A stretch of DNA of 13,144 nucleotides from positions 1 to 13,144 of the forward strand of contig VBOK01000002.1 of the NCBI GenBank assembly GCA_005877565.1, read 5' to 3'. Made by a program: the position numbers and the translations under genes. This document shows, piece by piece, positions 1-5,045 of this stretch. How positions within the stretch are numbered: position 1 is the first letter of the stretch; each line of letters starts with the position of its first letter. This stretch comes from Nitrospirota bacterium (GTDB taxonomy: Bacteria; Nitrospirota; Nitrospiria; Nitrospirales; NS-4). The notes under the pieces are model-generated. The model worked only from the letters and a program-made list of their open reading frames with translations. It did no database searches and was not told the DNA's origin.

Positions 1-35
1 ATCGTTGTCCGTTAAGCAGCATTAACAGATTCTTC

Positions 36-101
36 ATGGAACCCCTTCTCAGTCTTGTCACTCTTGGCGTCGCTGATCTTGAACGTGTGGCGCGCTTCTA
101 A
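36..101 (+). pseudogene. Remnant of a VOC/glyoxalase-superfamily gene (5' end only)
   Basis: An ATG at 36 opens 21 codons whose peptide contains LSLVTLGVADLERVARF. This is the standard first beta-strand and helix of many vicinal oxygen chelate (glyoxalase/bleomycin-resistance) proteins, which normally continue with a tyrosine after ARF. Here the codon after Phe is TAA, where the family would have TAC or TAT, and nothing VOC-like follows in any frame. About 15 bp later the first copy of the dispersed repeat begins, so the gene seems to have been cut off close to that element. I see no ribosome binding site before the ATG. It could be a chance short peptide, but the match to the VOC N-terminus is too good for me to dismiss. 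A full VOC gene lies downstream at 959, but its N-terminus is different, so this is not an obvious duplicate of it. Confidence 0.5.
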
Positions 102-116
102 ACGGAACAGCACAAC

Positions 117-141
117 GGGACAGGCTACTTTAGTTGCGGCG
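117..141 (+). repeat. Dispersed repeat, copy A
   Basis: The 25 bases here match positions 1711-1735 at 24 of 25 positions; the one difference is G versus T at the eighth base. The core reads GGGACAGGCTACTTT. The same kind of core occurs at 516-533 (diverged) and inverted at 3549-3567. The element covers the 3' end of the minus-strand gene 125-484 and supplies its last codons and stop. It looks like a REP-type intergenic element of the kind mobilised by RAYT transposases. That assignment is inferred from shape and position, and no transposase is in the window. Confidence 0.75.
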
Positions 142-484
142 GGTTATGCTCTGCAGAGATCAGGTAGGCGATAATCAACTTGGCATCCGCGATCGGGTTG
201 GACGTAAACGGCGCGGTGCCCCGTTGCGTGATCTTTGTGCTGAGTCGCTCGGCAGCCTGACGGATTGGTAGGGGAATGGATTCCTCCTGTTGAATCTGTC
301 GGAGGTGATGCATGGCGTCTCCGCGCCAACCAGGCCGCGGAAACCGCTCCAACGAGGCTTCCGCTGCCAAGGCGACGGCCCGGCGAGCGCAGACCCGGGC
401 CTTTCCCTCGTTGGCTTCCCGCAGCGCCGCCTCAGCCATCGCCAACTCTTTTTCGATCTGCTCCAACCTGACCCCATGTATCAT
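125..484 (-). CDS. Small conserved hypothetical protein, helical
   Basis: A protein of about 119 residues, mostly amphipathic helix. Its first third has an alternating charged/alanine pattern (EKELAMAEAALREANEGKA), followed by RVCARRAVALAAEASL, a glycine/tryptophan turn (RPGWRGDAMHHLRQIQ) and a C-terminal stretch, PIADAKLIIAYLI. I recall similar small proteins from Nitrospira and deltaproteobacterial genomes, but I know no domain name or function for them. The start is uncertain. ATG at 484 is used here; TTG at 490 and TTG at 466 (with GGGG five bases before it) are alternatives. The last residues (NPPQLK) and the TAG stop are read out of repeat copy A, so the natural C-terminus was probably near LIIAYLI and the present tail was acquired with the repeat. 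It is the only minus-strand gene in the first 9 kb and is flanked by repeat copies on both sides. Confidence 0.65.
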   Translation of the reverse strand: MIHGVRLEQIEKELAMAEAALREANEGKARVCARRAVALAAEASLERFPRPGWRGDAMHHLRQIQQEESIPLPIRQAAERLSTKITQRGTAPFTSNPIADAKLIIAYLISAEHNPPQLK

Positions 485-515
485 GGGCAATGTGCGATAT
501 CAAGTTGCAGACAAA

Positions 516-533
516 AAAGGGACGGTGCCCTTT
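516..533 (+). repeat. Dispersed repeat, diverged copy D (hairpin)
   Basis: AAAGGG (516-521) and CCCTTT (528-533) form a perfect 6-bp inverted repeat around ACGGTG. The layout AAAGGG-AC-GGT-CCCTTT resembles the core of copies A, B and C (AAAGGGGACAGTCTACTTT in copy B), so I treat it as a diverged family member. It lies between the start of the minus-strand gene and the start of the TPR gene. With copy A it brackets the minus-strand gene. Confidence 0.5.
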
Positions 534-602
534 CTGGTCTGGCCGGACTGTCTCGAACGATGCTAAGATGCCAGACGTTTTGCATCAGTGTCGGAGGGCC
601 TG

Positions 603-920
603 ATGGATCTCGATGCGTTCCGGCAAATGGTGGCCAAGAATCCCAACGGCTTTCTGGGACGCTACGGCCTTGGTAACAAGATCCTGCAGGAAGGCGGGAA
701 TCTGGAGGAAGCGGTCGAGCACCTTCGCGTCGCGATCCAGCTCGATCCCGTGCATGTCGCCTCGCACCTTGCGTTGGCCCGCGCATTGGCGGGCCTGGGG
801 CGCAACGAGGAAGCCAAGCCGGTGCTCACAGCCGGCATCAACGCCGCCGCATCCGGCCGCTCAAGCGGTGGGGCAGACCTCATTCCGGAAATGCGTGCGT
901 TGCTTCAGACACTCGGATAA
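603..920 (+). CDS. Small tetratricopeptide-repeat (TPR) protein
   Basis: A 105-residue soluble protein with no signal peptide. Residues around 17-75 form one to two TPR units: GRYGLGNKILQEGGNLEEAVEHL followed by LRVAIQLDPVHVASHLALARALAGLGRNEEA. These show the usual TPR small/large residue spacing and the A-x-x-L-DP-x-x-V-x-A signature. The C-terminal part carries a glycine-rich loop and then PEMRALLQTLG. TPR helices bind partner proteins, but no partner can be named here. ATG at 603 is chosen because GGAGGG (593-598) sits just upstream; an upstream GTG at 588 would put that Shine-Dalgarno inside the gene. Very similar short TPR proteins occur, as I recall, in Nitrospira genomes. Confidence 0.8.
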   Translation: MDLDAFRQMVAKNPNGFLGRYGLGNKILQEGGNLEEAVEHLRVAIQLDPVHVASHLALARALAGLGRNEEAKPVLTAGINAAASGRSSGGADLIPEMRALLQTLG

Positions 921-958
921 CGATTGCTTGTCAGGACGGCTGCTTAGGCCATCTCGCC

Positions 959-1426
959 ATGCCTCGACGCTACGATCACGTTGATCTCCGGGTGCGCAGC
1001 CTTTCCGAGGCACGACCGTTCTACGAGACCCTCTTGCCTGCCCTAGGCTTCACTCGCGACGTCAGAATCGAGGGGTGGTTACAGTTCGAGGCCGCCGGCG
1101 CAGATGGCGCCAGCGAATTTTTCGGTGTGACAGAGTCGGCGCAGCATGTGGCCAACGAGTGCCGCGTCGCGTTCTGGGCAGACAGCACCAGCGAGGTTGA
1201 TAGGCTGGCTGAGATTGCTGCTCGTGCGGGTGCGCGGAACATCGAAGGCCCCGCTCATGAAATTCCCCAACCCGGGGAAACCGGCTACTACGCCGTTTTT
1301 TTCGAGGATCCTTGTGGAAATCGTTTTGAGGTATGTCATCGCGCCAAGAACTCAAGAGCAGAAAATTGGGGTCGGCGTCGATTTAGGGGAGCGATTGGTG
1401 GGGGGGCTGCTAATGGCAATGGTTGA
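959..1426 (+). CDS. VOC (glyoxalase/bleomycin-resistance) family protein
   Basis: The 155-residue product has the paired beta-alpha-beta-beta-beta modules of the vicinal oxygen chelate superfamily. It starts YDHVDLRVRSLSEARPFYETLLPALGF and ends its second module with GYYAVFFEDPCGNRFEV. Of the usual metal ligands, His7 (first strand) and Glu124 (NRFEV) are present. The second-module histidine seems to be Arg69 (CRVAFWA, where relatives often read H-x-A-F), so metal binding may be altered. Substrate and reaction cannot be told. The domain ends near residue 128. The remaining ~27 residues are basic and Gly-rich and run 14 bp into the next gene, suggesting an extended stop codon rather than a functional tail. 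No strong Shine-Dalgarno is visible before the ATG. Confidence 0.85.
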   Translation: MPRRYDHVDLRVRSLSEARPFYETLLPALGFTRDVRIEGWLQFEAAGADGASEFFGVTESAQHVANECRVAFWADSTSEVDRLAEIAARAGARNIEGPAHEIPQPGETGYYAVFFEDPCGNRFEVCHRAKNSRAENWGRRRFRGAIGGGAANGNG

Positions 1427-1694
1427 TCCTGAGTGCTTTGCCGACAAAGAGGTCGCCAGGGTCTACATTGCCGGGCGTCTTGGCGAGGCCAAAGACGTTG
1501 AGCAGGCTCTTTCCGAAAACGGTGTTGACTACTGCGTCGAGAATGAGCCGTTCGAGACATACCTGCTTGGCATTCTTCCGACCAAGTACGACGGCGTGGC
1601 ATTCTATGTTCTGTCTGGTCAGGCAAGCTTTTGTCGTCGTATCCTGAGCGAAGCCGGTCTGGAGGATGGTCTGGTGGAGGAAGAACTGGAATGA
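1413..1694 (+). CDS. Small hypothetical protein, possibly DUF2007-like
   Basis: A 93-residue acidic protein: MAMVDPECFADKEVARVYIA, then a charged helix (GRLGEAKDVEQALSENGVDY), a beta-rich middle (VENEPFETYLLGILPTKYDGVAFYVL) and a C-terminal helix with an acidic end. The layout of a short beta-strand, a helix and another strand ending in a glutamate-rich pocket recalls the ~70-90-residue DUF2007 (putative signal-transducing) type, but I cannot confirm membership. ATG 1413 is preferred because a G-run (1400-1406) precedes it at usable distance; ATG 1419 is the alternative. The start overlaps the end of the VOC gene by 14 bp, so the two are probably translationally coupled. Repeat copy B begins about a dozen bases after its stop. 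Confidence 0.7.
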   Translation: MAMVDPECFADKEVARVYIAGRLGEAKDVEQALSENGVDYCVENEPFETYLLGILPTKYDGVAFYVLSGQASFCRRILSEAGLEDGLVEEELE

Positions 1695-1706
1695 CGGAGA
1701 TAGGAA

Positions 1707-1735
1707 AAAGGGGACAGTCTACTTTAGTTGCGGCG
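1707..1735 (+). repeat. Dispersed repeat, copy B (imperfect palindrome)
   Basis: The core AAAGGGGACAGTCTACTTT (1707-1725) is an imperfect palindrome: AAAG..CTTT outside and GAC-A-GTC inside. From 1711 to 1735 it matches copy A at 24 of 25 bases. It lies between the VOC/hypothetical pair and the MBL/DUF429/membrane-protein run, where a module boundary would be. Confidence 0.8.
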
Positions 1736-1759
1736 CAATGAGGGCGGCGGGAGGACGCA

Positions 1760-2389
1760 ATGCCGGAGCCGAAAGGAGTCGCGAAGCTGGTCGGAGAAGT
1801 GGCGCCGGGCGTCTATCGCTTTACCATGCACGATGACCGGATCGATTCCGAGAGCGACGGCTATGTGGTCGTGAAGAACGATCGGGCGGTTCTGATCGAT
1901 CCATTGCCGATGAAGCCACGCGACCTGAAGAAGCTGGGCACGGTGGAAGCGATCTGCCTGACCGCGTCGTGCCATGAGCGGGCCGCCAGGCGGTACCACG
2001 AGACCTTCAACGTTCCCGTGTACGCTCCCCGGCGCGCGGTCGATTTCGAAGGGACGACGCCGGACCGCTGGTACGGCCCCGGCGCGCGCCTGCCCGGCGG
2101 CTTGAAGGCCGTGCACTCACCCGGTCCGACCGACGCGCATTACTCCTTTTACCTATCGAGGAACGGAGGCGTGGTATTCTGCGCGGATCTCCTCACGAAT
2201 GACGAAGGCGAGGGCTTGGACTTCGTGCCCGGTGAATATCAGGACGATCCGAAGGGCACACGCCGTAGCGTGCGGCGTCTCCTGAACCTGCCGTTCCGAG
2301 TGCTGTGCCCCAATCACGGGGCTCCGGTCACGACCGGCGCGAAGAAGGCGATCCGTCGGGCACTGGCGCAAGATGCGGCTCACCAGTAA
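1760..2389 (+). CDS. Atypical metallo-beta-lactamase-fold protein
   Basis: The 209-residue product follows the MBL fold: strand GYVVVKNDRAVLIDPLPM (34-51), a switch at AICLTASCHERAARRYH (64-80), a HSPGPTDAHYSFYL strand (119-132), VVFCADLLT (138-146) and CPNHGAPV (183-190). The zinc motif that normally reads HxHxDH is reduced to S-C-H72-E-R74. The later His119, Asp143 and His186 positions are kept. I therefore expect either one metal or a non-hydrolytic role, though a specialised subfamily with this H-E-R pattern may exist. No signal peptide. ATG 1760 has GGGAGG about 5 bp upstream. The stop lies 17 bp inside the DUF429 gene, so the pair is almost certainly co-translated. Confidence 0.8.
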   Translation: MPEPKGVAKLVGEVAPGVYRFTMHDDRIDSESDGYVVVKNDRAVLIDPLPMKPRDLKKLGTVEAICLTASCHERAARRYHETFNVPVYAPRRAVDFEGTTPDRWYGPGARLPGGLKAVHSPGPTDAHYSFYLSRNGGVVFCADLLTNDEGEGLDFVPGEYQDDPKGTRRSVRRLLNLPFRVLCPNHGAPVTTGAKKAIRRALAQDAAHQ

Positions 2390-2999
2390 ACCCTTTGTCG
2401 TGCTCGGGATCGATCTCGCGGGGTCGCCGCGGCGGCCGACGGGGATGTGTCTTCTGCGCGGCGTGCAGGCGCAGACGTCCGTCGCGTTCAGCGACGAAGA
2501 CATACTGAACACAGTACAGCAGGCACAGCCCGACCTCGTTCCGATCGATGCGCCGCTCAGCTTGCCCAAAGGGCGAAAGACGATCTCTGACCGACGAGGC
2601 GAGCATTTTCGCGACTGCGATCTTGAGCTACGACGGCGTGGGATTCGGTTCTTCCCCATCACGCTTGGGCCCATGCGAATGTTGACCACGCGCGGTCTGG
2701 CGCTTAAAGCGAAGATACGGGCGATGGGCTATCGCGCGATCGAGTGTTACCCGGGGGGCGCTCAAGATGTATGGGGCCTGCCCCGCCAGCACCGAGACCT
2801 TGCGGGACTCCGGGCCGGACTCAGGCGGCTGGGCGTGAGAGGCTTGACCAACGCGGCAACAAGCGATGAGTTGGACGCCGCGACGGCGGCGCTGGTGGGT
2901 CAGTGGGTTCTGTCAGGCCGTGGAGAGATGCTCGGCGGCGAGGATGGAATCTGCATCCCTTCAGACAGGTTCCTGGGGAAGGCAAAAGGGGAGCGGTAG
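2373..2999 (+). CDS. DUF429 protein (predicted RNase H-fold nuclease)
   Basis: A 208-residue protein with the DUF429 hallmarks: VLGIDLAGSPRRPTGMCLL (10-28), VPIDAPLSLP (56-65), RDCDLELRRRGIRFFP (80-95), IECYPGG (123-129) and SDELDAATAALV (164-175). Asp14, Asp59, Glu124 and Asp165/Asp168 sit where an RNase H-like fold would place acidic metal ligands. The family is predicted to cut nucleic acid, but a cellular role is unknown to me. The ATG lies inside the 3' end of the MBL gene (17-bp overlap). The membrane-protein gene follows 8 bp after the stop. The length is near the family norm and the protein looks intact. Confidence 0.85.
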   Translation: MRLTSKPFVVLGIDLAGSPRRPTGMCLLRGVQAQTSVAFSDEDILNTVQQAQPDLVPIDAPLSLPKGRKTISDRRGEHFRDCDLELRRRGIRFFPITLGPMRMLTTRGLALKAKIRAMGYRAIECYPGGAQDVWGLPRQHRDLAGLRAGLRRLGVRGLTNAATSDELDAATAALVGQWVLSGRGEMLGGEDGICIPSDRFLGKAKGER

Positions 3000-3007
3000 G
3001 TGCTTCT

Positions 3008-3544
3008 ATGCGGTCGTTCGGCACCGCGACAGTTGCGGTTCTTTTGTGGCTGGCAGTTGCGCTGGCCATCGACAGGTGGCTGCTTGCGCCATACTGCGCG
3101 ACGTGCGCGAGCGCGTTGGCGCTCGAGCTGAAGGTCCGGCTACCTGCGGCGGAGTTGACCTACCCGCCAGTCAGCGTTCTGGTGTTGATTGTCCTCCCGA
3201 TGCTCGTGCTGGCGTTTTTTTTGGTGCCGTGGCGGTACCTGCGCTCGGCTTCTGCGTGGCGGGAGGCTTTCGTACACTGGTGCCAGCCTTGGTTCTGGCT
3301 GCTTGTTGCAGTCGTGCTGGCCATTGCTGGGGAAAGCCTCTATGTTGCGGTGAAAGACCAATTGCCGAAAGCACTCACGGCTGTGGCAGATAAGTTCTCC
3401 CTTACGGCCACTTTATCCGTTTTGAAGGACTACAAGCCTCTCTCCCTCACTGCATCGCTGTCCGGCATCCTAGGGCTGGCCCTTGGAGCCTGCTTGTTTC
3501 TGGCCAAAGGCGTGAAGGATGTGCTCAAGCTGCCCGGCACCTAA
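3008..3544 (+). CDS. Small integral membrane protein, unknown function
   Basis: The 178-residue product has four likely membrane segments: about residues 5-24 (GTATVAVLLWLAVALAIDRW region), 55-75 (a long VLVLIVLPMLVLAF run), 96-114 (FWLLVAVVLAIAGESLYV) and 150-166 (SLSGILGLALGACLFL). A CATC pair of cysteines follows segment 1 and a charged 35-residue loop lies between segments 3 and 4. I recognise no family. An upstream in-frame start would give a 35-residue arginine-rich extension inside the DUF429 gene, so ATG 3008 (AGGTG a few bases before) is preferred. It is the last gene of the MBL/DUF429 run and is followed by inverted repeat copy C. Confidence 0.7.
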   Translation: MRSFGTATVAVLLWLAVALAIDRWLLAPYCATCASALALELKVRLPAAELTYPPVSVLVLIVLPMLVLAFFLVPWRYLRSASAWREAFVHWCQPWFWLLVAVVLAIAGESLYVAVKDQLPKALTAVADKFSLTATLSVLKDYKPLSLTASLSGILGLALGACLFLAKGVKDVLKLPGT

Positions 3545-3548
3545 GATC

Positions 3549-3567
3549 AAAGTAAACTTGTCCCCTT
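3549..3567 (-). repeat. Dispersed repeat, inverted copy C
   Basis: Read on the minus strand it is AAGGGGACAAGTTTACTTT, the copy B core with one inserted base and one change. It begins 4 bp after the stop codon of the membrane-protein gene. Together with copy B (plus orientation) it brackets the MBL-DUF429-membrane-protein module in inverted orientation. Confidence 0.65.
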
Positions 3568-3589
3568 CTATCCCTTCTTTTATCCTTTT

Positions 3590-3659
3590 GGATATTCCTC
3601 TCAATGATTTCAGGGATATTCTCATCCATGATTCAGGGATGTTCCATCCCTGATTCCAT
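3590..3659 (+). repeat. Imperfect tandem repeat, three units of 23-24 bp
   Basis: Units starting with GGAT at 3590, 3614 and 3637 are spaced 24 and 23 bp apart; a partial fourth begins at 3660. Each reads approximately GGATATTC, a variable C/T stretch, then TGATT(T)CA. The array occupies most of the 215-bp gene-free gap between the membrane-protein gene and the PilZ gene. I see no other coding content there, and the rest (to 3759) is pyrimidine-rich with no clear promoter. Confidence 0.7.
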
Positions 3660-3661
3660 GG
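3626..3661. other. Inverted repeat inside the tandem array
   Basis: CCATG (3626-3630) and CAGGGATG (3634-3641) pair with CATCCCTG (3645-3652) and CATGG (3657-3661), leaving a 3-base loop (TTC) and a small internal loop. The stem is strong but is followed by GATTCACTC rather than a T-tract, so it is not a canonical intrinsic terminator. It could stabilise the 3' end of the upstream mRNA or be a protein site. Confidence 0.5.
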
Positions 3662-3759
3662 ATTCACTCTATGCCCCCACCCCTTCCCTTTAAACTAAGC
3701 TTCCGCCCTAGGCACCGTGGAGCATCCTCTCTGTAGTGTTCCCCAATTGAGCTGTCTCT

Positions 3760-4122
3760 ATGACTGAGACGGAAAACAAGGCTACGGGCGTAGAACGGCG
3801 GCGCAGCCAGCGAATACCATTCTCGCTGGCGGTATACGCGATGGGCCTCTACCCCTCCTCTAGCTTCATAGAGCGATGCGAGGTTGTAGAGGTCAGCAGC
3901 CACGGCTGCCAGCTCTTGGGGCCCCGCCCGCTCCCTAGCCAAACTCGGGTACGCCTCGATCGCATGACGCGTGTCGCCATTACCGTTGCCCATGTCATTC
4001 GCTCGACCCCTGCAGAGTCTGTCGCGGTGAAGATGTGGAGGATTGGGCTTGAGCTCGAGGCGCCTGGGAACGTCTGGGGGATTGCCCAACCTCCACCTGA
4101 TTGGGTTGTTACGCCGCCCTGA
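3760..4122 (+). CDS. PilZ-like domain protein
   Basis: A 120-residue protein beginning with a hydrophilic leader and the RRxxR motif of c-di-GMP-binding PilZ domains (RRSQR, residues 14-18: VERRRSQRIPFSLAVYAMG). The second signature, normally D/N-x-S-x-x-G, reads EVSSHG (44-49), so the acidic/amide first position is Glu. The domain closes with MWRIGLELEAPGNVWGI and a Pro-rich end, PPPDW. This variant layout, with WGI followed by a PPPDW tail, is one I recall as a common stand-alone type in several phyla. Whether it binds c-di-GMP is open given the Glu. No membrane segment is seen. The Shine-Dalgarno is poor (TTGAGC region). Transcription probably starts in the gap containing the tandem repeats. 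Confidence 0.75.
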   Translation: MTETENKATGVERRRSQRIPFSLAVYAMGLYPSSSFIERCEVVEVSSHGCQLLGPRPLPSQTRVRLDRMTRVAITVAHVIRSTPAESVAVKMWRIGLELEAPGNVWGIAQPPPDWVVTPP

Positions 4123-4184
4123 CTGTTTGTTTCCCTCCAGCAACGGCCTTCCATTCCCACCAGCCTTTCGCTTACACTCCGTCC

Positions 4185-5045
4185 GTGCGGCTTCGAACTC
4201 TTGCACTCTGCGTTGCTGCTGGTGCCTTGAGTTTCGTTCCAACGATCGTGGACGCTCACCATGAGGCGATATTCGGCCCGCAATCGTCGCTGCTGTACAG
4301 CCTCGACAGGTTTGTCAGCGCGCAGGTGTTCTCAAGACAGACCGGTACATCGGGACAAAAGACGCAAGAAACCACCGGGGTGATCAGCGGAGGCGTGAAT
4401 CCCGTCCAAGGCCTGCCGGTCACGGTCACCGCGATTGTTCCCTATTCGGTCATCAACCAGCTCGATGCTGGGTCCAGCAGATCGGGATTCGAGGACATCA
4501 TCCTGGGCGCACGGTATCGCTACGATCTCTCGACCCTGATTGATGAATGGAATCGCGACGGGAACTTTCTCCTGGGTGTGGCCGGCGTCGAAATTCCAAG
4601 CGGCGTCATCGATCACAAGGCCTGGGACGGCCCGCTGGATTACCTCGGCGGGGCGCTGGGCAGCCTGGAAAAAGGCGCGTGGTCGGGGATCGCCTACACC
4701 TACTACCGGCATAACAGTCCCGACAAAACAGGCAGCAAAAAGGGCGACAACATTTTTCTCGGCGGCGGTCTCGCGTTCACGCCGGGGGAAGACTTTACCA
4801 CAGGGAAATTGATCAGCTATCAACTCGGCTGGTCCTACGAGACCTATCTCAGGGACCGGGTGGCGGGAACCGACGATCCGAACACCGGCGGCAGAGAACT
4901 GCTCGTACACCCCACCCTTGTCTACTCGCCGGGGCACGGCCTCGTGTTCTTTGGCTTGGTCTCTCTGCCGGTGTGGCGGGACTTCAGGGATCCGGTCGCG
5001 CAAGATCGGTTCCGAGTCGGCACCGGGGTGATCTATGCGTGGTGA
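4185..5045 (+). CDS. Exported outer-membrane beta-barrel protein (MetA/phenol-degradation-like)
   Basis: GTG at 4185 gives a 286-residue precursor with a clear signal peptide (RLRTLALCVAAGALSFVP...VDA) and a likely cleavage before HHEAIFG. The mature part is a run of amphipathic strands rich in Tyr/Gly/Ser and ends in an aromatic-type C-terminus (VGTGVIYAW), as expected for an outer-membrane barrel. The overall pattern (VTVTAIVPYSVINQL, FEDIILGARYRYDL, FLLGVAGVEIPSG) recalls the 'putative MetA-pathway of phenol degradation' or transporter-like outer-membrane family. Substrate is unknown. The reading frame extends upstream to TTG 4101 inside the PilZ gene, but that would bury the signal peptide. 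No good Shine-Dalgarno precedes GTG 4185. The stop overlaps the topoisomerase start by 11 bp. Confidence 0.75.
   Translation: MRLRTLALCVAAGALSFVPTIVDAHHEAIFGPQSSLLYSLDRFVSAQVFSRQTGTSGQKTQETTGVISGGVNPVQGLPVTVTAIVPYSVINQLDAGSSRSGFEDIILGARYRYDLSTLIDEWNRDGNFLLGVAGVEIPSGVIDHKAWDGPLDYLGGALGSLEKGAWSGIAYTYYRHNSPDKTGSKKGDNIFLGGGLAFTPGEDFTTGKLISYQLGWSYETYLRDRVAGTDDPNTGGRELLVHPTLVYSPGHGLVFFGLVSLPVWRDFRDPVAQDRFRVGTGVIYAW

Noticed and set aside
561..569. TGCTAAGAT as an extended -10 promoter for the TPR gene
   Set aside because: No acceptable -35 hexamer at 16-18 bp; this pattern is expected by chance.
3590..3682. CRISPR array
   Set aside because: The 23-24 bp units are contiguous and imperfect, with no spacers and no cas genes.
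4332..5003. A 223-codon minus-strand frame opposite the beta-barrel gene
   Set aside because: No domain, no start signal, and the opposite strand has a signal peptide and barrel strands.
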